Made by a program: the position numbers and the translations under genes. This document shows, one piece after another, positions 26,956 to 35,703 of a stretch of 64,000 bases of DNA. The notes beneath the pieces are model-generated. The model was not told the DNA's origin. It worked only from the letters and a program-made list of their open reading frames with translations, and did no database searches. Source of the stretch: Vallitalea guaymasensis (GTDB lineage: Bacteria; Bacillota; Clostridia; Lachnospirales; Vallitaleaceae); NCBI RefSeq assembly GCF_018141425.1, contig NZ_CP058561.1:2046001-2110000 (forward strand). Direction: 5' to 3'. The stretch's first letter is position 1. Each line of letters begins with the position of its first letter.

Positions 26956-29085
26956 TTATTTATTCCAGTCAAACACAGGGTAAAATGATTTTATTTCTCC
27001 TGTTGCATCATCTACCCAACCTTCAAATTTCAAACCATTTAAAGCTGTTCCTTTAACATATTTTTGACCACCATCTGTTACAATTGGAGTCACATCATTT
27101 AATGCTTCTCCAGCCCATTTAATGATGTCATCATTAGATATCTTACTTGGGTCATATACTGTCTTCTTATATGTAGTTGAAGTCCATTTATCAGCTTCAT
27201 ATACACCTTGATAATTTTTTGCCCCAACTTTGTATTCAATATCATAAATACCATCTATCCCCGAATGAGATGTTTTCTTCACCTCTTTATACGGCATTTG
27301 TACATCATCAAAATACTTCTTGAACATGTCATAATTATGTCCACCACTCACTCCATTTCTCTTGCTGAAAAATTCAACTTTGTCAGTAAGGTGTGTTAAT
27401 GATTTTTTGCTAAATAGATTACTTGTACCATTAACTAACTTATTAAATTTCTTAATCTTCTCATCAGGCAAATCATCAATGTCTATTCTATATATAATTC
27501 CTTCTGGTGTCACTACTTCAAAATACTCTTTTGTTCTAGTAATGCTTCTAATAAGGTCTGGTAATTCATCTAACTTAGCAGCTATTATCTTATTTAGTCG
27601 TTTTGTTGTCTGCATTACTCCTTTTATAGCTTTTTTAAATCCACCACTTTTAACGAATTTTACTATACTTGCGGCAGTTTCTCCACCTTCAATTGCTGCA
27701 CATAGGACTTCCCCTATCAAACTACCTATCATACATCCTTTATCAAAAGGTTCCGCTTCATTATATGTATTCTTCCATTCTTCTATAGCCTGAGTTATCA
27801 TCATCTTTAATGCATCTCGATATTCTTCATATACTATAGCTTTTGCCATAAATGCTGCAAAAACCTTGAGTTGAGCTGGATCTTTAATAATACTATATAT
27901 TCCTTCAATAGTATCTATAACTGTTTTTAATGGCGCTACAGATATTCCCCAAAACAACCCCACTCGAAATTCTTGTCCCTGTTCTTTAGCACTAGAACCA
28001 TATGTAAGTCTAGCCCAAGTATAGAAGTTATTTCTTTTTACTTCTTCTGGAAAATTCCAATGATTAATTTCATTCAAGGCATCTAATGGATAATAGTATT
28101 TAGCATAGTATTCATAGGCAGCTGAACTTTCGTATTTATTTTCATTAGTTATTATACCAAGTTCATCATCTTTAAGTGGAATAGGAGGAATGTTTTCATA
28201 GTATTCTTCAGGTAAAAGATTAGCAACAAATTCAAAGGTACTATAGTCATTTTCGGTCATATTAACCCAATGTAACAAAGTCTTCAGTTTATATTCCTTT
28301 GGTAAAGCTTCGTAAGTAAAGATTAAATTATTCCCACTATGGTATTCTTCAAATCCAAGTAAAAATTTGTAAACTGCTTCATCCAAATCTTCATCTATAT
28401 TTGAATTATAATTACCATTGTGATCTGTTAAATCTACTTCAAAACCTTTATAATTCTTTAGAATATTTTCTAGTGATTTTTTCAAGCCTATAATGTCTTT
28501 TGATTTAATCTCTTCTGCTACTTTACCTTGATAGATATTTTTCTCTAATACTAATCCATCAAAATCAAGGAATTTAACTGTTTTTTCATAATCAAATTTA
28601 TTATAACTTATATATTTATAGTTGTCAGTATTATTAATAACCTTTTTACTAGAGAAAAAGTCACTTAGATTCTTGATAGTAGTAAAAAGCCCTCCAAAGA
28701 TTCCAAAGAGCCCTATTTTAGATAAGAAATTAAATCCTTTTAAAATAGGATTATCATTATTGTTATCATTTTCTATTTTATTATGTTGAGTCATATTATT
28801 AAGATTACATACAAGACATTCTAATTCTCTTTCTGTTTTTTCATATTGATTTTTTGTATTCCTAACAAAATCACTCAATTCATATAAATTTCTAGCAATT
28901 TTATCTAGATCTTTTTGAATGTACAGCATCTCACTACCTATACTATCTCTATATTTTATATCACTATCCAGAGAATATTTAAGGGAACGAAATGAGTCTT
29001 CAATTTCTGATATATTATTTGAGCATCTCCTCAAGGTGTGTTCATTTTTACCAAAATCCCTGGTTTTTATCGACATATTACCCAA
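26956..29085 (-). CDS. T7SS polymorphic toxin with CdiA-like tRNase C-terminus
   Basis: 709 residues; TTG start 7 nt after AGGTGAT. Residues 1-100 are the shared leader (LDSDIKYRDSI at 39). The middle has two hydrophobic stretches (GLFGIFGGLFTTI and a region near GMIGSLIGEVLCAA) inside a long helical section. The last 130 residues open with GVSGGHNYDMF and contain SGIDGIYDIEYKV, KKTVYDPSKIS and a closing EIKSFYPVFDW. This matches the CdiA C-terminal tRNase domain of contact-dependent inhibition systems. The immunity gene follows directly. It very probably leaves by the EssC system rather than by a CdiB channel. Confidence 0.75.
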   Translation of the reverse strand: MGNMSIKTRDFGKNEHTLRRCSNNISEIEDSFRSLKYSLDSDIKYRDSIGSEMLYIQKDLDKIARNLYELSDFVRNTKNQYEKTERELECLVCNLNNMTQHNKIENDNNNDNPILKGFNFLSKIGLFGIFGGLFTTIKNLSDFFSSKKVINNTDNYKYISYNKFDYEKTVKFLDFDGLVLEKNIYQGKVAEEIKSKDIIGLKKSLENILKNYKGFEVDLTDHNGNYNSNIDEDLDEAVYKFLLGFEEYHSGNNLIFTYEALPKEYKLKTLLHWVNMTENDYSTFEFVANLLPEEYYENIPPIPLKDDELGIITNENKYESSAAYEYYAKYYYPLDALNEINHWNFPEEVKRNNFYTWARLTYGSSAKEQGQEFRVGLFWGISVAPLKTVIDTIEGIYSIIKDPAQLKVFAAFMAKAIVYEEYRDALKMMITQAIEEWKNTYNEAEPFDKGCMIGSLIGEVLCAAIEGGETAASIVKFVKSGGFKKAIKGVMQTTKRLNKIIAAKLDELPDLIRSITRTKEYFEVVTPEGIIYRIDIDDLPDEKIKKFNKLVNGTSNLFSKKSLTHLTDKVEFFSKRNGVSGGHNYDMFKKYFDDVQMPYKEVKKTSHSGIDGIYDIEYKVGAKNYQGVYEADKWTSTTYKKTVYDPSKISNDDIIKWAGEALNDVTPIVTDGGQKYVKGTALNGLKFEGWVDDATGEIKSFYPVFDWNK

Positions 29086-29109
29086 AAGCCATCACCTATA
29101 ATTCATATC

Positions 29110-29598
29110 TTATTTTTTCCATGTTCTTATATAAATATTTTTCCCCTCTTCAATGACCCCTTTAGTCACTCTCGACATTGTAATTTGTTCTTTATTTGGT
29201 AAAGGGCATGGTTCTACAGTTTTTATAATGTTTAGGTTAATATTATTGATTGTATCTTTATGTTTTTCTACTAATGAATATACTTTACTATGCTTATTTT
29301 GGGTTTGATTCTGTTGATACATTTGATACAACTTGTTAATCTTTTCTTCAGATTTTCTATACTCGTCACATGAATATACAAGTAACTCCTCATAATTCTT
29401 AGTAGTCAAAATTATTCTACTAAGATTTTCATCTACTTCCCTCATCAAATTATTGATATTACCTCTACCTTTAATTTCTTCATCTAGATTATTTTTAGTT
29501 GTTTCGTAATCATAAGCTACTGACTTAATCTTTCTCTGTATATCATTAATTTTTTCTGCTAGAATGCTCATGTGTTGTAGTTGAGCTGTTATTTGCAA
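29110..29598 (-). CDS. Small protein with T7SS leader-like domain
   Basis: About 162 residues. I choose the TTG at 29598, 8 nt after AAGGTGG; this gives a protein beginning with a QITAQLQ pattern similar to the WXG100 protein at 29823. LDEEIKGRGNI lies at residue 38, aligned with the three big effectors, followed by the same helical pattern. The C-terminal part is hydrophilic with no enzyme. It sits 24 nt before the toxin gene and may be its co-secreted partner. Confidence 0.6.
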   Translation of the reverse strand: MQITAQLQHMSILAEKINDIQRKIKSVAYDYETTKNNLDEEIKGRGNINNLMREVDENLSRIILTTKNYEELLVYSCDEYRKSEEKINKLYQMYQQNQTQNKHSKVYSLVEKHKDTINNINLNIIKTVEPCPLPNKEQITMSRVTKGVIEEGKNIYIRTWKK

Positions 29599-29707
29599 CC
29601 ATGCCACCACCTTAAAACTATTCTATGTGTTAGAAAATGTTCCTAGTAAAGTCTAATATTAAGACTCTTTTCGTATAGAAATCTTCTTTTATAAAAAAGC
29701 AAAATAG

Positions 29708-29809
29708 AGGACTGCCAATTAGTCCTATAATTTAGCTGGATAAACGGGTAAGGGTGTAAAGATATAATATATGGATATATTATAAGCTAAATTATAAATA
29801 GGCAGTCCT
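29708..29809 (-). terminator. Long nested hairpin after the WXG100 genes
   Basis: AGGACTGCC (29708-29716) pairs with GGCAGTCCT (29801-29809), and inside it TATAATTTAGCT (29726-29737) pairs with AGCTAAATTATA (29785-29796). It lies just after the third WXG gene. The likely role is to end or stabilise the highly expressed WXG message. Confidence 0.65.
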
Positions 29810-29822
29810 TATAAACATTTTA

Positions 29823-30122
29823 TTATGAGAATAAATCTGCAGTTGCCGATTTAATAGCAGAATCTGCTGAAGTATAATCTGTAGCAGCATTTGTTAAAAA
29901 TTTCTGATACGAAGCTATAACTTCAGAATATTGTTTGAAGTCATTATTTAATTGATCAAACTTTGCTACGAATTGATTTGAAGCCTCGCTTTGCCATTCA
30001 TCTTGCAAATTATGCATTAACCTAGTTATATCTGCCATAATACTTAAAAAACGTTCATTAATATTTCCTATTGTCCCTGCTTTATCATTTAATAATTGAG
30101 TGGTAACTTGAAATGATGCCAT
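29823..30122 (-). CDS. WXG100 family protein
   Basis: 99 residues from the ATG at 30122, after GGAAGGA; a longer frame starts at 30140. The helical hairpin with HNLQDEWQSEASNQFVAKF at its turn has W-Q-S in place of W-x-G. EsxA/B-type proteins dimerise and are exported by the EssC ATPase. It belongs to a three-gene WXG operon. Confidence 0.85.
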   Translation of the reverse strand: MASFQVTTQLLNDKAGTIGNINERFLSIMADITRLMHNLQDEWQSEASNQFVAKFDQLNNDFKQYSEVIASYQKFLTNAATDYTSADSAIKSATADLFS

Positions 30123-30160
30123 ATGTATCCTTCCTTCCATATATAATTATTTTTTATTAT

Positions 30161-30463
30161 TTATTTTGCTAACCTTTTAGCATTACTGACAATATTACCT
30201 TCAGTTTCTCTATATACCTTTGCAGCTTTCAATAAGAATTCTGCATAATTATTAAGAACTTGTTGTAAACTCCTAAATTTAGGTTCAAAAGCAGTAATTT
30301 GAGTTACATAAGCTGAATTACCCTCACCTTTCCATTGGCTAGATAGACTTTCTACTTCACTAATTAATTTTTTATATAATGTTTCATATTCCTCTACTTT
30401 AGTAGTTACATTTTTTGATTGGGTTATTAACGTTTCTGGTGTAACATTAATTGATTTTGACAT
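30161..30463 (-). CDS. WXG100 family protein (EsxA-like)
   Basis: 100 residues, ATG after AGGAGG. Canonical WXG in SSQWKGEGNSAYV. The second gene of the operon and closest to the classical EsxA size and motif. Expected to be a T7SS substrate or structural component. Confidence 0.9.
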   Translation of the reverse strand: MSKSINVTPETLITQSKNVTTKVEEYETLYKKLISEVESLSSQWKGEGNSAYVTQITAFEPKFRSLQQVLNNYAEFLLKAAKVYRETEGNIVSNAKRLAK

Positions 30464-30510
30464 AATATGAACCTCCTTCTAATTATAAACACTTCTTTAT
30501 TTTTTTCATA

Positions 30511-30837
30511 TTAATCATAATAGTCCGATTGTCTTTCTAACCAATCGTAATATGCATCAAGTCTTCTATCATCCTCTCTTTTAATGTCATATGCAACATC
30601 AGATATTCTAGTTGCTATCTCAGACATTTTTTTGGATGTAGAATTTATGTCTCCTTCCAGCATCTCACCTTGACCAATAAATTCTCTGGATGCTTCACCT
30701 TTCCATATGTACACTATATCATTAATGATATTATTCAAATCTCTTGACTCATTACTTAAATCATTTGACAATTGTCTTATTTTTCTTACTTGATTCATAA
30801 CATGTGAATAATTGATTCTTCTTCTAGGTCGGACCAT
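30511..30837 (-). CDS. WXG100-like protein
   Basis: 108 residues, ATG after GGAGG. IVYIWKGEASREFIGQ holds the WxG turn between two helices. A basic start (RPRRR) and a long acidic-tyrosine tail make it differ from the two next genes. First gene of the WXG operon, 97 bp after the LytTR-like promoter. Confidence 0.8.
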   Translation of the reverse strand: MVRPRRRINYSHVMNQVRKIRQLSNDLSNESRDLNNIINDIVYIWKGEASREFIGQGEMLEGDINSTSKKMSEIATRISDVAYDIKREDDRRLDAYYDWLERQSDYYD

Positions 30838-31196
30838 TTTTTTCCTCCCTTTGCAATACTTTACTTATCAATATATTGATTTGTTTTTTATTATGTTTTC
30901 TTACAAGTAATATGATATAGAATATTTGATTTATTTTCAACAAATCCTGACGAACGACATGTTTTATGGGATAAAATGCATTCAAAAGTAAATATAGCCA
31001 AAAAAACATGCTTTTCTTTGTGAAATAGTGCCAATAAAAAATTGTCATATTTTGTAATATATTTAGAGTGGTATATGATGATATCCATATGATATACTTG
31101 ATGATCCAAGATATTTTTCAACTAAAACTTAAATGTAAAAAGATTATTTTATTACTTTATTCCACATTTAAATTCATAAATGAACACATAAAATAA
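30838..31196. other. Intergenic region upstream of the WXG operon
   Basis: About 360 bp with no convincing gene. It carries the LytTR-type operator and promoter of the WXG operon (30912-30982). Two short frames on the minus strand here cross this promoter and are not believed. Confidence 0.5.
30912..30982 (-). promoter_or_regulatory. LytTR-type operator and promoter, site B
   Basis: The same 49-bp block as at 26035-26083. On the minus strand the two half-sites (plus-strand positions 30971-30978 and 30950-30957) are 21 bp apart, then -35 TTGAAA (30940-30935), a 17-bp spacer and -10 TATCAT (30917-30912). It drives the WXG operon. Confidence 0.65.
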
Positions 31197-31239
31197 GTGC
31201 ATGTATGAATTTTACATTTTTGAAAATTCGTACATACAC
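31197..31239. terminator. Hairpin terminator after the membrane protein gene
   Basis: GTGCATGTATGAATTTT pairs with AAAATTCGTACATACAC apart from two G-U-type mismatches, around a short loop. Confidence 0.6.
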
Positions 31240-31251
31240 TCATCTAATCAG

Positions 31252-31893
31252 CTAGGATAGTTCACTATCTTCTGTTATCATCTCAATTTGGTATTTCTTT
31301 ATGTAATAATCATTAATAATATATTTTATACCCACACCCATTAATATAGACAATATCAATGATATAAGACCAAGAAGTAGAATAGCTTGGTCGTTGGATA
31401 TATTATCTTTTAGACTTCTTCCCACAAGTATACCCATAAGAGGCGCTACAAATATGAAAGTCAATCCACTTTTATTTTTTTTGGGATTACCTTGATTCAC
31501 CTTTCTAATATAACTAATAGAATATATTGTTATAAAAGTAATATAAATAATCAAGATAAGAAAAATTTCCATTAATGTCATAACTCTATTAATTGAAAAA
31601 ACTTTGAAAACCCCTAACAAGCATTCAATTGATACTATGAGTAGACTAGTACCAATATATAATATAAACTGCTGTATAATATTGTTTTTTATAATCTTAT
31701 GTCCCCAAACAATCATATAAACTATTGTAATAGCAAATAGAGGGAATGTAATATAATTATAAATACCAAAAACTGCTGGTAAAAGACCAAAGAAAATAAT
31801 TAAAAACCACTCGTCTTTGATCATTTTGATTGAATAAGGTTTTTCTTTCATAAAATCTTTTATGTTTTTTTCTATTATTAATTGATTATCCAT
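31252..31893 (-). CDS. Polytopic membrane protein, possible immunity to the adjacent effector
   Basis: About 213 residues from the ATG at 31893, after GGAGG. Five to six hydrophobic segments and a short soluble tail. No family recognised. It follows the glycine-zipper effector by 28 nt, the same order as the membrane-depolarising T7SS toxin TspA and its polytopic immunity protein TsaI in staphylococci. An immunity role is inference from position and topology. Confidence 0.55.
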   Translation of the reverse strand: MDNQLIIEKNIKDFMKEKPYSIKMIKDEWFLIIFFGLLPAVFGIYNYITFPLFAITIVYMIVWGHKIIKNNIIQQFILYIGTSLLIVSIECLLGVFKVFSINRVMTLMEIFLILIIYITFITIYSISYIRKVNQGNPKKNKSGLTFIFVAPLMGILVGRSLKDNISNDQAILLLGLISLILSILMGVGIKYIINDYYIKKYQIEMITEDSELS

Positions 31894-31921
31894 CTTTACC
31901 TCCAATTATATGTAATATTTA

Positions 31922-33769
31922 TTAATCAAACCAGCTACCTATCCTATCAGTTATACTATCAGCTATATCATCTACAGCACCAGTAACAGTATCTATTGTA
32001 TCTGATACAGCTTCCTCAACTGTATCCATCGTTTCAGATACAGCTTCTTCTACTGTATCTATTGTTTCAGATACAGCTTCTTCAACAATCTCATAAGTAT
32101 CAGATACAGTACTAGTAAATGTGTCCATTGTATCGGATACAGCAGTATTGATAATATCAGCAGTATCGGATAATGCAACTGAGACAGTATCCATAGTATC
32201 AGTTAAAGCACTACCAATTGTATCAATTGTATCAGTTAAAGCAACATTTACAGTATCTAAAGTATCAGACGCAGCTTGGGCAACAATATATGAACTATCA
32301 AGAAAAGCTTCCCCAACATTATCAGCTGTACTTATTGCATCTTCTACATCTGATAGCGCATCATCAATAATATTATTTGTCTCTATAAGGGTATCATTAA
32401 CCGTATTAACAGTATCTGCAATTGCTTCAGTAACTATTTCGGTAGTATCATTCAGCGCACAGGTTACTGTAGCAACTGTATCCATAGCGGCATTAGTAAT
32501 AGTATCAGTTGTCTCTATCACAGCATCACTAACAATATCTGCCGTATTAATAACAGCGTCATTAATAACATTAGCTGTATTTATCACGGAATCTGAAATA
32601 ATATCAGCAGTATCAGATAATGTATTAATCATTATTCCAATTGTATCCACTCCAGCATTAGACACAATCTTCATCGTATCAACAGTTATATCTGTTATAG
32701 CATCTACCCCTTCTTTTAAATATTCTCTAATACTTACTCCATTAATCTTAATTACATCGGTTAGAACTGCAAAGCCTATTCCAACGCAGAATCCAACTGC
32801 TGTTCCAAACCCAGGTGTAACAGCAGTGCCTGCAGCTGCCCCTGCTTTAGCTGATGCCAGAAGACCACCAATTCCAACTACTGAATCAACATAGGCGTCT
32901 GTTACAATTCGCTTATTGTCAGTATTATTTTTCACATTGTTATATATATTTGTACCAACATCAATACCTACTCCTGCTACACCTAATATTTTGGCACCTT
33001 TTCCAAAAATGTTCATTTTTCCAACAATATCATCTATATCATTTGTAACTATCCTATTCCATGTGCCAATTCCAATATTATTGGGTCTAGGTGAATTTTT
33101 AATTATAGATGGCAAATATTTTATTCCAAGATCTGTAACTGAATCAAGGCTCGTGGATATAACTCCTACTTGTGTACTTAAAGATTCGTATGTACTGAAA
33201 TCCCAACTTATATATTTAGCTATAAATGCATCTATTGCAACATTTCTATTTGGGTATAAGTATGAGGGACTATATGCCATATAACGATTCACATTACCAT
33301 TAATAAAACTATTGGATGTCCCTAATGCTCCATATAAAATACCATCATAGTTTTGAAATTGATCAATATTTTGCCTATCTTGTAATTGATATATATTACT
33401 ATAATTGAGAATGCTATTATAATATCCTATTGAATAAGTAGGTTTTAAAGTATTAAAACTTGTATTTGATGCTAAATCATTATTTAATCCGAGTAACTCA
33501 GAGTTTAATTGTTTTTCTGCCTGATTATACGCTTGTTTTGAAGTACGTATAATATCTCCTAAGAGGTATAATCTATCATCCAATCTATCTAATTCTCTAT
33601 AGATATTCCTTAGATTATCATCAATACTCTTTTTACATTTTATGTCCCAATCCAAAGTATTTTGTATTTGGTCAAACTGACTTTTGATTTCAGAAATTTG
33701 ATTTCCAATAAATTTTATACGATTTTCTTGGTTATCTAATTCCCCTACCTCAACGGCAAAATTCTTCAT
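31922..33769 (-). CDS. T7SS effector candidate with glycine zipper and 11-residue repeats
   Basis: About 615 residues from the ATG at 33769 after GGAGG. Residues 1-100 are the shared leader (LDWDIKCKKSI at 39). A glycine/alanine-rich hydrophobic stretch lies around residues 300-345 (GIGGLLASAKAGAAAGTAV and GFGTAVGFCVGIGF). The final 230 residues are about 20 copies of an 11-residue unit, consensus SDT-x-DT-V-x-x-A-V. These repeats predict a long amphipathic helix of the hendecad type. No enzyme domain is seen. The likely role is membrane insertion or pore formation, with the downstream membrane protein as immunity. Confidence 0.65.
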   Translation of the reverse strand: MKNFAVEVGELDNQENRIKFIGNQISEIKSQFDQIQNTLDWDIKCKKSIDDNLRNIYRELDRLDDRLYLLGDIIRTSKQAYNQAEKQLNSELLGLNNDLASNTSFNTLKPTYSIGYYNSILNYSNIYQLQDRQNIDQFQNYDGILYGALGTSNSFINGNVNRYMAYSPSYLYPNRNVAIDAFIAKYISWDFSTYESLSTQVGVISTSLDSVTDLGIKYLPSIIKNSPRPNNIGIGTWNRIVTNDIDDIVGKMNIFGKGAKILGVAGVGIDVGTNIYNNVKNNTDNKRIVTDAYVDSVVGIGGLLASAKAGAAAGTAVTPGFGTAVGFCVGIGFAVLTDVIKINGVSIREYLKEGVDAITDITVDTMKIVSNAGVDTIGIMINTLSDTADIISDSVINTANVINDAVINTADIVSDAVIETTDTITNAAMDTVATVTCALNDTTEIVTEAIADTVNTVNDTLIETNNIIDDALSDVEDAISTADNVGEAFLDSSYIVAQAASDTLDTVNVALTDTIDTIGSALTDTMDTVSVALSDTADIINTAVSDTMDTFTSTVSDTYEIVEEAVSETIDTVEEAVSETMDTVEEAVSDTIDTVTGAVDDIADSITDRIGSWFD

Positions 33770-33859
33770 ATTTACCTCCATTTTATCATAACAATTGCCT
33801 AATTACCATATAATTATAAATAATCCACTATTTTTTTTAGAATATTATATCAATATTAA

Positions 33860-34108
33860 TCAAACCATCAATAATTTACTACCATCCTTAATCCCAGCCT
33901 CTTCTATAGACAGATTTGAACCTATTTCTTCACCTTTATCTATATAACATAACATCAAATTCTCATTATCAAAATTAATTCCTTCAAGATTACATACAAT
34001 ACCAGTCATCAATTGTTTGGCAACATTTACTTTCATTACAATAGGTAATAAAAACTCATATTTTTTATTAATAGCAGGTACTATAACCTCTACGTTTATT
34101 TTATCCAA
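33860..34108 (-). CDS. YukD/EsaB-like ubiquitin-fold protein
   Basis: 82 residues. NVEVIVPAINKKYEFLLP at the start and an ending EEAGIKDGSKLLMV fit the ubiquitin-like YukD/EsaB family of T7SSb clusters, a soluble regulator or component. Located between the EspG-like gene and the effector gene. Confidence 0.85.
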   Translation of the reverse strand: MDKINVEVIVPAINKKYEFLLPIVMKVNVAKQLMTGIVCNLEGINFDNENLMLCYIDKGEEIGSNLSIEEAGIKDGSKLLMV

Positions 34109-34128
34109 TTACATTACCCCCTTAATAA

Positions 34129-34944
34129 TTATTTATAGATTTCTTCAATCTGGGCTATCTGTTTTTCAACTTGTTCCTTAATGCTATCTAGGTTACTAAT
34201 GCTTATTATGATATTGTCCTTATCTGAAGTTATATCACTAGTTTTCCACAGATATTTATCTCCTCCAAGAACGTAGAAAGTTGAAATACCATCCACTTTT
34301 TTATTAGATATTTTTATCAGGTAACTCATAATGTACTTTTTCTTGTTACCAAAAGCTTTACAAAAATCTGTTGCTTTATCCTCTGTACAACCTATTGAGA
34401 TCATCTTAGCTATTGTATTTTCTTTTGACTCTTCTATCAGTGTGACAAGCTCTTGAAATTCATCATAAGTAACTTTAAAAGAATAATCTTCTAATTCATA
34501 TTTATCATTAACATGGTAACATTCCATTATATTATCTATAACCTTATTGATGTTTTTCATTGGTGTCAGGGCATATGTATTTTTCATCAACCTGTCTTCA
34601 TCCAATTCTACGGCATATTCCCTTGATATATAGTAACATCTTGAAAATATTTTATCCCCAATACCTTTGCCATCACATTTCAAAAATATCTTAGGTCTAC
34701 AACAGTGGCTAATCATTTCAAATAAATCGTTATCAACTGTTATACTCCCGTCAATATCTATTTCAATATATTTTTTATTCTCTAATTGTTCTTTTACTTT
34801 ATCCCACTCTTCCTGTATCTCTTCTTGCCTCAATTTATATGTATCATCTTCTACTCCATATACATTCTCTGCACCTGTTAGAGCAGCTAAAAAAGTAAAT
34901 TCCCGTAATGTTAATACGAATCCTGCTTCACCTAATTTGGGCAT
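34129..34944 (-). CDS. EspG-like T7SS protein, possible substrate chaperone
   Basis: 271 residues, ATG after AGGAGG. The opening (EAGFVLTLREFTFLAALTG) has the LT..E...L..L.G pattern of EspG-like and DUF5081-type proteins of T7SS loci; two alpha/beta halves follow. EspG proteins hold some substrates in the cytosol before export. Similarity is faint and the assignment rests on this motif plus its place between EssC and YukD-like genes. Confidence 0.5.
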   Translation of the reverse strand: MPKLGEAGFVLTLREFTFLAALTGAENVYGVEDDTYKLRQEEIQEEWDKVKEQLENKKYIEIDIDGSITVDNDLFEMISHCCRPKIFLKCDGKGIGDKIFSRCYYISREYAVELDEDRLMKNTYALTPMKNINKVIDNIMECYHVNDKYELEDYSFKVTYDEFQELVTLIEESKENTIAKMISIGCTEDKATDFCKAFGNKKKYIMSYLIKISNKKVDGISTFYVLGGDKYLWKTSDITSDKDNIIISISNLDSIKEQVEKQIAQIEEIYK

Positions 34945-34962
34945 TAATTTTCCTCCTTACAA

Positions 34963-35688
34963 TTATAGATTTAATTTTTTCTTTAACACATTTTTATAAG
35001 TACGGGATATATCTATCTTTCTACCATCCTTCATTTCTAGGATCATATCCGTAAAAGAGACTTTTTTGATATTGTCCACATTTACAAGATAACTTCTATG
35101 GCAACGTACAAATTGATTGTTAAGCCTCTTAACCAAATCTGCAAGACTATCATAATATCCTATCCTCTGATTAGGTGTATGAATATAAACTTTCTTTTGG
35201 AACGCTTCAAAATATAAAATACGTCTGTACTCAATGTGATATATATTCGACCCTATGTTCACATGAAATAAGTCATCATTTTCCCCCTGTAGATTTAAAT
35301 AATCTCGATATATGTCCCCCATCAATATCTGCATATCTTCTTTATGTATAGGTTTCTTAAAAAATCCTGATGGTCTTATAAGTCCTGTCATTACGTTATA
35401 TACAGAATCTGTACGCATTGTATTGAAAACTATATAGGCATTTCTATCTTTTTCCCTTATCTGCTTTGCTAATTTGATACCGACTAAATGATTATTATCA
35501 TAATCGACGTCAATGATATAGATAGAAATGCCATCATCTACTTCAAGATAATCCATTACCTTTTTTAATTTAGTGGTTAATAATGATATCTTCATGTTAT
35601 ATCCCGTTTGATCTATAATGTTCTGTATCTGTTTTTTTAATTTCTCCATATATAATGTTGAACTATCACACAAGACAAATTTCACCAC
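34963..35688 (-). CDS. LytTR-family response regulator (orphan)
   Basis: 241 residues. The N-terminal receiver domain begins VKFVLCDSS, has the likely phospho-acceptor aspartate in IYIIDVDYD and a lysine in FFKKPI. The C-terminal LytTR DNA-binding domain shows RRILYFEAFQKKVYIHT and FVRCHRSYLVNVDNIKKV. No histidine kinase is encoded nearby. It lies 15 nt after essC in the same operon, so it is the prime candidate for controlling the paired 21-bp sites at the two other T7SS promoters. Confidence 0.9.
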   Translation of the reverse strand: MVKFVLCDSSTLYMEKLKKQIQNIIDQTGYNMKISLLTTKLKKVMDYLEVDDGISIYIIDVDYDNNHLVGIKLAKQIREKDRNAYIVFNTMRTDSVYNVMTGLIRPSGFFKKPIHKEDMQILMGDIYRDYLNLQGENDDLFHVNIGSNIYHIEYRRILYFEAFQKKVYIHTPNQRIGYYDSLADLVKRLNNQFVRCHRSYLVNVDNIKKVSFTDMILEMKDGRKIDISRTYKNVLKKKLNL

Positions 35689-35703
35689 AAAGATTCACCC
35701 CCA

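Noticed and set aside
30824-31121. Two small minus-strand frames upstream of the WXG operon
   Set aside because: They cross the repeated LytTR-type promoter, lack ribosome sites and have no protein-like composition.
31984-32640. 33-bp tandem DNA repeats taken as a CRISPR array
   Set aside because: Repeats are in frame, diverged and coding, with no unique spacers.
32121-32894. A 257-codon plus-strand frame opposite the 11-residue-repeat gene
   Set aside because: It is an antisense shadow created by the repetitive codons of the minus-strand gene; no ribosome site.
34963-35688. Two-component system with a nearby kinase
   Set aside because: No histidine kinase gene is present; the regulator is an orphan here.
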